Origin: Gerris lacustris | Lineage: Eukaryota > Arthropoda > Insecta > Hemiptera > Gerridae | Direction: 5' to 3' | Length of the DNA: 64,000 bases | Assembly: GCA_951217055.1 (NCBI GenBank) | Contig: OX578283.1 | Location: 65,455,228 to 65,519,227 of the forward strand | Part shown: positions 11,310 to 21,698 of the stretch, in pieces | How the letters are laid out: every line of letters starts with the position of its first letter | Position numbering within the stretch: position 1 is the first letter of the stretch | Position numbers and translations under genes: made by a program | The notes under the pieces: model-generated | Databases searched by the model: none | What the model saw: the letters and a program-made list of their open reading frames with translations, nothing else | Told to the model about the DNA's origin: nothing

Positions 11310-12840
11310 ATCTATACTTATTGGACTACCTTTCAAACTTCTGTCAAATCTATTACTTAATGGAATACCTCTCAAACTTCTGTCATATCTATTACTTATT
11401 GGAATACCTCTCAAACTTCTGTCATATCTATTACTTATTGGAATACCTCTCAAACTTCTGTCATATCTATTACTTATTGGAATACCTCTCAAACTTCTGA
11501 CATATCTATTACTTATTGGAATACCTTTCAAACATCTGTCATATCTATTACTTATTGGAATACCTCTCAAACTTCTGTCATATCTATTACTTATTGGAAT
11601 ACCTCTCAAACTTCTGTCATATCTATTACTTATCGGAATACCTCTCAAACTTCTGACATATCTATTACTTATTGCAATACCTTTCAAACATCTGTCATAT
11701 CTATTACTTATTGGAATACCTCTCAAACTTCTGAAATATCTATTACTTATTGGAATACCTTTCAAACATCTGTCATATCTATTACTTATTGGAATACCTC
11801 TCAAACTTCTGACATATCTATTACTTATTGGAATACCTCTGAAACGTCTGTCATATCCATACTTATTGGACTACCTCTCAAACTTCTGACATATCTATTA
11901 CTTATTGGAATACCTCTCAAACTTCTGTCATATCTATTACTTATTGGAATACCTCTCAAACTTCTGACATATCTATTACTTATTGGAATACCTCTGAAAC
12001 TTCTGTCATATCTATACTTATTGGACTACCTTTCAAACATCTGTCATATCTATTACTTATTGGAATACCTCTCAAACCTCTGACATATCTATTACTTATT
12101 GGAATACCTCTCAAACTTCTGTCATATCCATACTTATTGGACTACCTCTCAAACTTCTGACAAATCTATTACTTATTGGAATACCTCTCAAACTTGTGGC
12201 ACATCTATTACTTATTGGAATACCTCTCAAACTTCTGTCATATCTATACTTATTGAAATACCTCTCAAACTTCTGACATATCTATTTACTTATTGGAATA
12301 CCTCTGAAACTTCTGACATATCTATTACTTATTGGAATACCTCTCAAGCTTCTGTCATATCCATACTTATTGGACTACCTCTCAAACTTCTGACATATCT
12401 ATTACTTATTGGAATACCTCTCAAACTTGTGGCACATCTATTACTTATTGGACTACCTCTCAAACTTCTGACATATCTATTACTTATTGGAATACCTCTC
12501 AAACTTGTGGCACATCTATTACTTATTGGAATACCTCTCAAACTTGTGGCACATCTATTACTTATTGGAATACCTCTCAAACTTCTGCCATATCCATACT
12601 TATTGGAATACCTCTCAAACTTCTGCCATATCTATATTATTGGACAACCTATCAAACTACTGCCATGGACAACTACTGCCATATCTTTACTTATTGGACT
12701 AACTTTTAAACTTTTGCTATATCTATACTTATTGGACTACCTCTCAAACTTCAGCTATACAAGAATCTATACTTATTGGACCGACATCTTTCAAACTTCT
12801 CCCACAGCTGTGCGTAATGAATTACTTTTCAAATTTCTAT
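11310..12840. repeat. 39-bp minisatellite, roughly 38 copies
   Basis: The unit is ATCTATTACTTATTGGAATA followed by CCTCTCAAACTTCTGTCAT. A common shorter variant reads CCATACTTATTGGACTACC. The 39-bp period is 13 codons, so stop-free frames of up to 247 codons appear on both strands. The minus frame at 11804-11127 repeats RGIPISNRYDRSL. Point variants cluster, for example the TTGTGGCAC units at about 12190-12570. I read this as noncoding. Confidence 0.95.
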
Positions 12841-13639
12841 AATATTATTTCATATTGGACTGGACAGTTTACTTGGCCACAAAATATTTATTACTTTTAA
12901 AATAATTCAATTGCATAATTATACCATCCATCTATCTATATACTATTAAACTTAAAACATTTCTATGTTGTATTTAGGACAGAAGTTTTTTAATTCTGAT
13001 TGCACTTTCTGAATAATTGTTTACGTAATTTTCTGTTGAATATTTAATCTATTAATTTAAAATTCTTGTCACCGTTATTTCTACATCTGTTTTAAATTCT
13101 AAACGATTTCCCCTCTCTCATACCTGTTTGAATTTTAGCCAAATCTTTTTTCTTAACTGGTAAAAATTTATATTCAGATGCTTAAGCAATCTGTTTTAGA
13201 AGAAAAAGAGAAACATTTATAAATTCAAATCGGGAATTTCTTGGAAAAAATGGTCACGTATTTGGAATTCTGCTTGTTTTGCTACCATTTTTGCACTATT
13301 TTTTCTACCTTTTTCTCTCTTTATCGTCCATTGCATTTATTCTATTTAAAATAGTATTTCCTAAACTTTTTAACCAGTGATCCTCCCTGTAGACAAGAAT
13401 CAGATCTGTCAATGAATAAAAATATAAACGCTAAAGCTTCAAGCTTTACTTTTTCTTACATAAGTTAATAAAAATATAATATCAGAAAATTCTTCTCTAA
13501 TAAACGCCCGCTTAAAGTGATTTTAATTAAAACTATAATATTAAATTCACCCGCACACAGGATTAACATATTTAAAATACAAATTCTTCAAAGGAGTAGA
13601 ATTGATTGGGCTCGTCAAACCAATTTGATGGACTTAAAA
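12841..13639. other. AT-rich stretch, no gene
   Basis: No coding signal, repeat family or structure was recognised. Confidence 0.5.
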
Positions 13640-13975
13640 CGAGGAAAATTGTTAATGACTTGACAAAGTTGTATCAAAGCTACTTTGGCATTATAGGAAA
13701 AGTATACTGTTTTTTACAACAATTTCAACGGAATTATCCGTTTTGGGTGTTTGCAAGACGATTTGAGAATGTTAGCTGGATGTCTGTCTGTCTGTGTGAC
13801 GTGACGCATAACTCCCACAGTTTTTAAGCTAGAGAGTTGAAACTTGGTACAAAAATCATTCTTTAAAAGTATGTGCTGCCCGGAAAATTATAAATTTGTA
13901 ACTGCTCTGACCCATTTTGCTGAGTGAGTAAAAATTTTAAAAATTCGTAGAAAAATAAGAAATTTTCCGATTGCG
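13640..13975 (-). repeat. Family D fragment (tail end)
   Basis: It matches the distal tail of the D copies at 33935-34745 and 44528-45290. Shared phrases are AGGAAAAGTA near 13698, CGGAATTATCCGTTTTG, CTAGAGAGTTGAAACTTGG and GCTGCCCGGAAAATTA. The 5S-like head is absent. The 73-codon frame here is not a gene. Confidence 0.7.
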
Positions 13976-13994
13976 CTTAGGTTTGCACAAATCA

Positions 13995-14530
13995 TACCTC
14001 TCAATAAGAAAAAAAGTTTATATACGATTGTTACGAAATATAAACATATCTCTGTTTAGATACGTAGAAAGTGATTCTTTACGTACTTGTATTTATTGTG
14101 CATGCGCGTCTCGTAATTCTGAAGAGGAATTATTCAACTTTACGCAGTTTGTTTACATTTAACAAAACTAATTTGATGTTTGTTTAATCAAAGTAACTGT
14201 TTATATCGAGTTTTTTGGGAAAATCAATGCGTGATTTAAGTGATTATGACGAATTTGAGGAGAATAATACGCCTTCCGAAATAATTAATTCCGCACAAAA
14301 TACAACTAATGAATTAATGTCATCTTTATCAAAAGAGAAATACGAAATTACATACAGGAAGTTTATTATTAAAATCCAACAGTCGTAGATAAAGTACGGT
14401 ACGCAACTCGTGCGAAAACGGCATTTTGCATTGCTCGTGTGGTTTTATTACCCTCGCTATCACTCGGATGCAAACTCCACACTCGCATGCAAAATGCTAC
14501 TTTCCGCACTCGACGTAATGTACTATTTCA
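13995..14530 (+). mobile_element. Family Q element, copy 1 (degraded)
   Basis: The order is TATACGATTGTTACGAAAT near the left end, GTACTTGTATTTATTGTGCA, then a short leader frame starting at ATGCGTGATTTAAGTG. The leader has lost codons and shifted relative to the other copies. Next comes CAGTCGTAGATAAAGTACGG, then a terminal hairpin of about 130 bp. Its arms are GCATTTTGCATTGCTCGTGT and CACACTCGCATGCAAAATGC. The copies at 26290 and 29266 keep the same plan. Confidence 0.75.
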
Positions 14531-14809
14531 CTGAATTTCGTTCGGATATCTTTCACTATTTTGAAATTATCGACTTTAAACATTTGAAAAATTTAACGCT
14601 CAATAATTTCGGAACTATTTCGTTATTCAAGCTGAATTTCACACTAATTATAAATTTTTTAGAAGATAAATAAGTTCTCCATATTTCAACTTAATATCCG
14701 CCGCCATTTTGGAATTATTTGGTAAAAAAAAATTCCGAGATGTCCCACGTCCAATTTTTTTCTTTAATATTTTGTATTACACTTTAAATACTTCATTACT
14801 CTCTAGACT
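14531..14809. other. Short unassigned stretch
   Basis: It contains CCGCCGCCATTTTGGAA at about 14699, one of several such motifs in the window, and otherwise nothing recognised. Confidence 0.5.
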
Positions 14810-15118
14810 AGTAGTAGTAGTAGTAGTAGTAAGGTGCTAATACTAGTACTAGACGGGTAGGAAGAACCACTTGTTGGAACCTAGTCATTAGGCCATCTTC
14901 CAGTCCATTTTACTAGCCCCGTGATAGAGAGTTGCAGCCACTTCACACATCATATCTCTGTACATTGTACCACCTAAGCGAGTATGATGTGATCAATAGT
15001 GAGCTATATAAATCAAAGCATCACGGCGTGGGATCGAACCCACGTCCTCATACCACTCTTGATTCAGTGATGACCGAGCAAACGTGGTAAGTAATTTAAT
15101 GCACACGGTCACGCCGGC
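14810..15118 (-). mobile_element. tRNA-derived SINE, copy 1
   Basis: Read on the minus strand, GCCGGCGTGACCGTGTGC (A-box region) is followed about 75 nt later by GTGGGTTCGATCCCACGCC, a perfect RNA polymerase III B-box with paired T-arm. The head resembles class II (Leu/Ser-type) tRNAs. The body matches 61270-61470: GCTCACTATTGATCACATC, GAAGTGGCTGCAACTC and CAAGTGGTTCTTCCTACC. The 3' tail is a (CTA)n microsatellite, seen here as TAG repeats at 14810-14831. Similar ATTCTCTAG-type words flank both ends and may be a decayed target duplication. Confidence 0.88.
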
Positions 15119-15762
15119 TCTTCACTCTCCATTCTCTAGTCTAGAGCTCTAGACTCTAGACTAACTCTCTCCTGTTTTTTTTCCTTATTAATTTCTAAAA
15201 CATTTGTCCCATCTTCACTCATAACGGTATAGATTTCTCTGCATTTAACATCGGTTTCAATATTTAATTTTTATTAAATATCTCCCATATGGTTTAAACA
15301 CATCACGCATGCTTCCTTCGTTGAAAGGACTATCACGTTTTACAATTATCTCGATCACTGGACCCTACACTAAAAGCATTATAACATCCTCAACCGAAAT
15401 ATACCACTATCATCTAACACATAAACACACGACTATAAACCGTATTCCTGCTAATTACTTAACAAAACTCAACTCTATTTGCTTTTTTACAAACTAATTA
15501 CTCGAGGTAAGTTTACCTCTTAATTAAAAATACTCTCGAGATTTTCGCTAGAAACCAAGTATAACACATGTTTCACTGTCATTCTCTATATGTTAACTTG
15601 TTTATCACTTTGGTTTTAAAACCTATTTCTTCATAATAGTGATCTAAAAACAGATATCTTTGTACAAATAAAGGATTTACAGTTAAAAACATCTCGTGAA
15701 GAATCCAAAGTTCGTCACTTCACGTCTGATGATGAGTCTAATTTGATTTTAAAAACATTTTA
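15119..15762. other. Unassigned AT-rich stretch
   Basis: A small palindromic run of CTCTAGACTCTAGA-type words near 15135-15165, then no feature. The 62-codon frame at 15309-15497 has no recognised product. Confidence 0.45.
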
Positions 15763-16691
15763 GTCCAGGAGATAGCGTGCAAAAAAGTGTCTGACTAACA
15801 TAGAGCTAGAATTTTGTATACAAGTCAATCTTTTAGCGCCTTTTAAGAATATGTGTTTGGCTACGTTCGTCTGCGGGACATAGCTTGGCAATAGGCGTTT
15901 GAAAAAAACAAACCGGTGGAGAGCGGCCATTTCTCACCAATTATGGTGGACAATGTGACTTTCATGATCCCGAGTACAGAATGAAGTTATTAGACCGAAA
16001 ATCAAGTTGATGTTAGTTTGTCCCTTGACTGGTGATCACGTTGATTTTTAGTAATCAAGTGTGAAAATTAGGGTTGGGACATCGATGTCGATGTATCGAA
16101 AACATCGATGTATCGGACTTTAAAACATCGATGTTGATCTTTCGATGTATTGGCCAACATCGATGTTTTCCCGAAACATCGAAAAGACCGATGTTAGATT
16201 TTTAGATCGCAGCCTAAAAAATGGCCGACAACGAAAATCGGGGACGAAAAGGAGAGATTTTTTGAAAGTGGTGACTTTTTTTTTTTTTTTTTTTGCTCTT
16301 CAGCTTGGAGGACCGATGTCGATGTATCGAAAACATCGATGTTTTCTTTCGATGTTTTGGCTAACATCGATGTTTGTTCTTTCGATGTCGATGTATCGAA
16401 AACATCGATGTTTGCCTATCGATGTCCCAACCCACAACATCGACTTGATTTTTGGTCTACTAACTAATTCTGTACTCAGGATCATGAAAATCATACTGTC
16501 CACCATAATTGGCGGGACATGGCCGCTCTCCACCATTTTGTTTTTTTTCAAATGCCTATTGCCAAGCTATGTCCCGCAGACGAACTATATAACGAATATA
16601 TTCTTAAAAGGCACCAAAACATTTAATTGTATACAAAATTCTAGCTTGATGTTAGTCAGACACTTTTTTGCACGCTATCTCCTGGACTATT
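15763..16691. mobile_element. Foldback element F2 with arms of about 250 bp
   Basis: The left arm, 15763-16015, and right arm, 16440-16691, are inverse complements with mismatches. Shared phrases are CAGGAGATAGCGTGCAAAAA, GTCTGCGGGACATAGCTTGG and GGAGAGCGGCCAT with their complements. The middle is occupied by a separate hAT-like element, 16071-16433. A half copy without that insertion lies at 41276-41560. The 203-codon frame across this region is an artefact. Confidence 0.9.
16071..16433. mobile_element. hAT-like nonautonomous element nested in F2
   Basis: The ends are GGGTTGGGACATCGATGTCG on the left and TATCGATGTCCCAACCC on the right. CATCGATGT words are repeated about a dozen times subterminally, in both orientations. 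TIRs of the type GGGTTGGGACATCGATG are common among hAT elements. The uninterrupted sequence at 41297-41325 serves as an empty site. I do not see a clean 8-bp duplication, so the superfamily call is inferred from the ends alone. Confidence 0.7.
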
Positions 16692-17403
16692 TGAATATAG
16701 AGCTAAAGCTTCTGATAGTTAATCAAATTTTTGAAATAAAACACGCTTCAAGTTAAAGGCACATCCTCAATCCTCATATTCTCAGGCCTTGCTTCTGTAT
16801 CGAATACTAGTTTAAAAATAAATTAATAGTAAAGAACAATTTTAAAAAACAAGCTTTTATCTTGGGAAATCCACCATATTGGATTTAGAGTGAATGCATT
16901 TTATATTTCGTATTCTTCTAAGCAAACCCTTTCATTTGATACCCATATTAAAAAATAACTAGTTCGCCATATTGGATTTAGAATGACGTCACTTAGCTAA
17001 CCATGCATTGTCATCCAAACTAAACGTGTATGTAAAATTTCAATTCAATCGGTTAAGGATAACTGCTTTAAATTTAAACTTCAAGATTTGACCCTAACAT
17101 TCATACAAACATTGCAAGTTAAATAAAAGCTTATAAAATACATAGTAGATGGATCATAGGGTCTAAAATTATGAAACATTGATATTGTGTATATAATAAT
17201 AATAATAATTATGTATATTATAATAATCCTGGTAAGATATAATTTAAGATCACACTTTGCATTTCAGTTAGTAAAACTTCAGCCCGCCTAACATAAAAAT
17301 ATCGTACTATAAAAGAGAACCTGTCGACCTCCTATTAAATCCTAACTTTCTGGCACGATATTTAAAAGTGTCACATATTTCATGTCTTTTATGCGTGACA
17401 AAA
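16692..17403. other. Unassigned stretch with twin CCATATTGGATTTAGA boxes
   Basis: CCACCATATTGGATTTAGAG at 16871 and GTTCGCCATATTGGATTTAG at about 16965 are repeated about 95 bp apart. Each is associated with a CATTTGATACCC-like phrase as in family P. There is an (ATA)n run at 17190-17230. No gene is supported. Confidence 0.45.
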
Positions 17404-17536
17404 ACTGATCAAAAGTCAAAACTTTTTTCCATTCCTTTCCGAAACTGTGGAGTAAAGGTAGACAGACTGATCAAAAGAGGTCCATACTAACGATGTTCCT
17501 GAATGGAATGGAAAAAAGGTTTGACTTTTGATCAGT
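17404..17536. mobile_element. 133-bp MITE with 32-bp TIRs
   Basis: The left terminus, 17404-17435, starts ACTGATCAAAAGTCAAAAC. The right terminus, about 17505-17536, ends GTTTGACTTTTGATCAGT, a near-perfect inverse complement. Both continue into a TTTTTTCCATTCC block. It has no coding capacity. Flanking duplication is ambiguous because both sides are A-rich. Confidence 0.88.
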
Positions 17537-17934
17537 AAATGCATTCAACTAACCTTAATAAGTGGAAAACAAAGCAAAATAAACAGAATTAAGATAATTT
17601 TTTTTTATTTTTAATTTAGTATTTTACATACTTAGATAGCATTTTTGTTATATTGAAAACTGAATATCTCTGTCAATTCTCAACCGATTTCGTTGATTCA
17701 AGGCTCATTTTTCTTCAAAATAAATCTAATTTAAGAAAAAAAAAATATAGGTTACCATTTAAGATTACATAGTTGAGAGAGATAACGCCGAAACTATGAG
17801 ATAAAAATATTTTTGGAAATCACATTATAAAACTACGCGAAAATCCAAAGTGAGTTACCATTTACATTTTTTCTCTATCTTCAAAAATAAAAGAGATAAC
17901 AGGGTGAGCCAGTTTATCGTGGCTACCCTGTATA
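17537..17934. other. Unassigned stretch ending in a 31-nt hairpin
   Basis: Most is AT-rich. At 17900-17930 CAGGGTGAGCCA and TGGCTACCCTG pair around an eight-base loop, probably the terminus of an old transposon. Confidence 0.5.
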
Positions 17935-18310
17935 TATTACTTAAATATCAGTAGTAATTATCACTTATTAATTATTAATAATCAGTAAGCTCCATATGAC
18001 CAAATGAAAAATTAATTGATGGTCAAACCCGGTGCGCATATCAATGATAACAATAAAGTGAGATAATGTGTATAATCTCGCACATTTAATAAGTTTCGTT
18101 CAATCTACTTCCTTTCTTTATTTGTTTCAATAAATTAAATAAATATAATAAGCTTACCAACAGTACTAGTCATACTAAATAATTAATATACTCCAACATA
18201 CCTGCAACAGGAAAATAACACAATTAATTAATTATTAACTTATAAAAACAGATTTGATTAACAATAAAAGTTGCTAATCTAAAATATTAATAATTAAACA
18301 TCATACAACA
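17935..18310 (+). repeat. Family X repeat, copy 1
   Basis: It aligns with 48105-48475. Shared phrases are GTGTATAATCTCGCA, AAGCTTACCAACAGTACTAG and TACCTGCAACAGGAAAATAA, with AT-rich sequence between. It runs directly into the 5' end of a family S element. Confidence 0.75.
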
Positions 18311-18427
18311 AATACATAAATAAATAGTCTGCCGATTAGTGTGGCACATAGCTTCCTCGCATCCTATTTCTCATACTTAATAATTTTATGCTTTTACAAC
18401 CTATTTTTGTCAAATTCATTTAATTTT
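18311..18427 (+). repeat. Family S, 5' part of an interrupted copy
   Basis: It starts AGTCTGCCGATTAGTGTGGC and runs to ACCTATTTTTGTCAAATTC. There a family K element interrupts it. S sequence resumes after the K element. Confidence 0.75.
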
Positions 18428-19028
18428 TACTACGTTTTTATTAGCTTGCTTTCTTGTTTGTTTGTCCGGTACAAATCTGGCAAACGATTTCTAACTAACT
18501 TCCCGAATAGCTAAACATATGAAACTTTTAGCATAGCTCAGAACTCGATGACAATGCATTATTTTAATACTTTTAGCCATCTTTCAGCAGAATTTAATTG
18601 GTTTTTAGCAAATTTTGCTTGTACGGAAAGTGTTAGTTCGGAAAATATCCGTAAGTTATTTTATTTTTTTTGCCATGTCCCATATTTACGAAATCTTCGT
18701 TTTGACGGGTCTCAAATTTGTGATAGATAATATTGAATGACAGCGCAAAACAGGAAATATCGATTATATTATTTCAAATATATCGATGGCACGGTTTAGA
18801 TTTGGTGTTGGGGAGATCCGTTGTACAAAGATTTGTCCTTTTATAGGTTTAAGATCAGCTCTCTAGATGGTTGTCATTTATGTGAAGTAAATACATTCGG
18901 AACTATTTTTTTTTCACTAACATTATATATTATATAACAATAACAATTATGTTATCAACATTACATACGATTCATCAGAAAATTTAAAAACGTAGTATAT
19001 AAGAAGTTTTTTTTATCTTGAAATTATT
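18428..19028 (-). mobile_element. Family K element, copy 2
   Basis: The minus-strand copy starts TACTACGTTTTTATTAGC and ends AAAACGTAGTATA plus the outer AAATTATTTC tail. It contains the same GACGGGTCTCAAATTTGTGA and GGTGTTGGGGAGATCC blocks as its sisters. It lies between two parts of a family S element. Confidence 0.85.
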
Positions 19029-19250
19029 TCCAGTTTATTAAATCAATCAGTTTTAATACATGAATTAAAGATCAATTTAGCAAAATGTAAAGAGCAAAGA
19101 CGGTTCAAATAAATCTGGGGCTATCTGCGAGTTACTTTCAATAAACTATAAACGTGTCATAAAAATTATTATAAGTACTTTTGAAGATATAGCTGTAAAT
19201 AAATGTATGTTCGTGAATAGTATACGGATGTATGTGGTGTTATTTATATT
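19029..19250 (+). repeat. Family S, continuation after K
   Basis: ACATGAATTAAAGATCAATT, AATCTGGGGCTATCTGCGAG and TACTTTTGAAGATATAGC are S internal phrases in the expected order. The 3' S terminus is absent. Confidence 0.65.
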
Positions 19251-19488
19251 TAAATAAACTCAAAAATCAAAAGAAGGAAAATTATTTTATTATTTTTTAT
19301 TATTATTTTTTAGGAACGTGATGTTTTAAAAAAATCTACAATCATAGTAGATATCATTTTTATCTGTAATTAATTTATTATCCTAATAAGAGATAAGTCA
19401 TTATATTATAATCATGTATTGTCAGCTGCTTAGGAAAAATCTAGTATCTATTTATTATGGTCAAATGGCAAAAAATAAAAATTATCAA
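19205..19488 (+). repeat. Family Y segment preceding an S copy
   Basis: This segment recurs as its inverse complement at 33560-33835, there also next to an S copy. Shared words include ATACGGATGTATGTGGTG, CATGTATTGTCAGCTGCTTA and ATCTAGTATCTATTTATTAT. Y plus S may be one longer element. Confidence 0.65.
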
Positions 19489-20022
19489 TCAATTAGTGTG
19501 GCACATATCTTATCACGTACTTTATTAATTTTATGTTTTTACAACCCATTATTGCCTGATATATTATTTTTACCCCCCCCCCCCCCCCCCCGATTTTATT
19601 AAATTTGTCAAAATTGGTTGGTGTTTGTACATTTTGTAAATTTATCAAGAGCTTATTTGAAGGCTACTTTCGACAAACTATCCAAATTTCTCGAAAATCA
19701 AATGAGTACTTTTGGAGATATGGATGTAAATAAATGTATGTTTGTGCGCATGTCAAAGACAAACAAATGGGCACAGAAAATTGAAACATATACATGGGAC
19801 CAACAATGGTCTAATTATGATCCAACATCCACATTTCATTAATATAGCACGAGTAGGTTTTAAGAAATGTTGGTTCGCAAAAATTAAGCGACATACCGAC
19901 AGACAGACACGGAACCAAAAAAGTTCCCTGATATTTGATATGGGTTAATGTCTTGGATTTTTTTTAAATCAGAGACATAAAAATGTTTCGTTCTTCAGAA
20001 CGATCGCAAAACGGAAGCAAAA
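19489..20022 (+). repeat. Family S, nearly full copy
   Basis: It runs from CAATTAGTGTGGCACATATC through a poly-C tract (19574-19590), GAGTACTTTTGGAGATATGG and ATGGGACCAACAATGG. It ends at the degenerate terminal hairpin (CGTTCTTCAGAACGATCG, then GGAAGCAAAA). The three overlapping open frames here are noncoding. Confidence 0.85.
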
Positions 20023-20719
20023 CAAAAGTGTATAATAAAATATAAATTTTAGACTAATACCCTGACTGGTGGTAGCCAATAAAATAATGTTTATGTTCTT
20101 TAAAACTTGTATTTTTTTTATTTGGTTCAGTCAATAACTGACCAAGGTTGCACGTTATGTGATACAATCATTTTTACGGATATTTTCTTTAAATTTAAAA
20201 ACCAGCTAAAAACTAAATCGCATTGATGATTCCAGGCGTGGAAGCTTACATGTTAAATTAATGTTGTCTTCGTCATAAAATAGCGTTTATTACGTTAACC
20301 ATTAAATGGTACTTCGGGGACGGATATCAAAACTAAAATATAATGAAGTTTATTGAAGAAAAACAGCGCTCAAATAAAATGTTATTTCTTTTCAATGTTT
20401 TTAAGCAGTTAATGTCCTTACAACGAAATAAAGATGCTTATCTTTAAGCCAATTATATTTTATAGGTTTTGTGTGCGGTTGTTAAAATTTGATACACGAG
20501 TAATAAAAGAGGCTAATGTAGCGCCAAAGCTAATTATTGTTTGTCCTTCCAAAATAGAACTCTAACTAACATTATGTTCAATTGCATTTTATTACCTTTT
20601 TGTTGTTAAACATAAAAAACAGGTGATGTATACTACAGATACTTGTCTGGGATCTGCAGTACATAATAAGAAATACTTGACTTAAAAAATGTTGAAAATA
20701 GACTTAAAAAAAAAGAAAA
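20023..20719. other. AT-rich stretch, no gene
   Basis: No repeat partner within the window and no coding signal recognised. Confidence 0.5.
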
Positions 20720-21602
20720 TACGTGTGGTGTCGCGGGACACCCAGTAGGAACGAAGTTTACATTTTACATTAAATATAAATTATAAAATCACACTGATAA
20801 ATACGTATACGTTGCTAACTACTTATACATGGCAGAGTTAGAAAAGAGACAAAATTAAAAGTAACTAACTGTTTGTACCTAGCGGAGTTAAGGCAAAATT
20901 AAAAGAAAAGCATTATTTGTATCATTAAAGCAAGCGTCTTAAAAATGTTAATCATGATGAGTTTATAGTTAAAGTGTATGTTTGTAGTTGATAAGAAATA
21001 GGACTTTTTTCTACCTACCCGGCCTACTGATTTAAAATATTATAAAATATATCTCTTCCCTACACAAAAACGTCTGCTAGTATCAGGTTGAAATTTTACA
21101 TGTCTGTTTCAATTGTGTTTCAACTTTAGACGATGTGTAAGAAGTTTTATTAAAATCGTTACGTTAGAACGTAAGATATCGGTAAAAACGATGTTTTTTT
21201 TCTTCCTTTTAAACATTTAGGTCCGCTTTAATAAATTTAGCAATCTTTATCACTTCATAGCAGTGTCGGTGTTCGTTTTACTAAAAAACATTATTAAAAA
21301 ACATTGTTTGCCTCATTAAATAGATGAAGTTAGAATTTTTTCCGTCTTAAAATGACAATTTTAAATTGGAAGCTTACGTTTACGCCAACGTTGCGCGTAG
21401 ACTGTGAACGCTTGGGCGAATAACGTTGTGCGACGAACTTAGCCCGGCCATCGGAAAAATAAACATGTGTAGCAAAATTCAACTAACTTGGTCATCTTTT
21501 ACTCAAGTTATCGTCCTCGGTATATTTCGTGACGCTAGGTTTTGAGACGGTGTTTTTTTTTGGATTCACTCCCGGGTTCAGAACGTACCATAAGAAGTTC
21601 CA
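20720..21602 (+). repeat. Family R repeat, copy A
   Basis: It begins TACGTGTGGTGTCGCGGGAC and soon carries GGAACGAAGTT. It ends near GGATTCACTCCCGGGTTCAG plus a degraded GAACTTCGTTCC. Copies B (35740-36529) and C (38094-39009) share the internal phrases ACATGGCAGAGTTAGAAAAG, CTACCTACCCGGCCTACT and GAAGCTTACGTTTACGC. It may be an LTR-less retroelement relic or a nonautonomous element. I cannot classify it. Confidence 0.8.
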
Positions 21603-21698
21603 AAAAAAAAATTACAATTAATCATGACATATCAAGTTTATACGCCCATATTATAATATATAGGCCACAAATATGTATGTACCTTTTTTGATATCTAA

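Noticed and set aside
11127..12842. Long open frames (225 and 247 codons) with regular 13-residue repeats
   Set aside because: They are produced by a 39-bp minisatellite, open on both strands. There is no start context, splice signal or known protein family.
16145..16756. 203-codon open frame
   Set aside because: It crosses a hAT-like insertion and one arm of foldback F2. The codon pattern is that of repeated CATCGATGT words.
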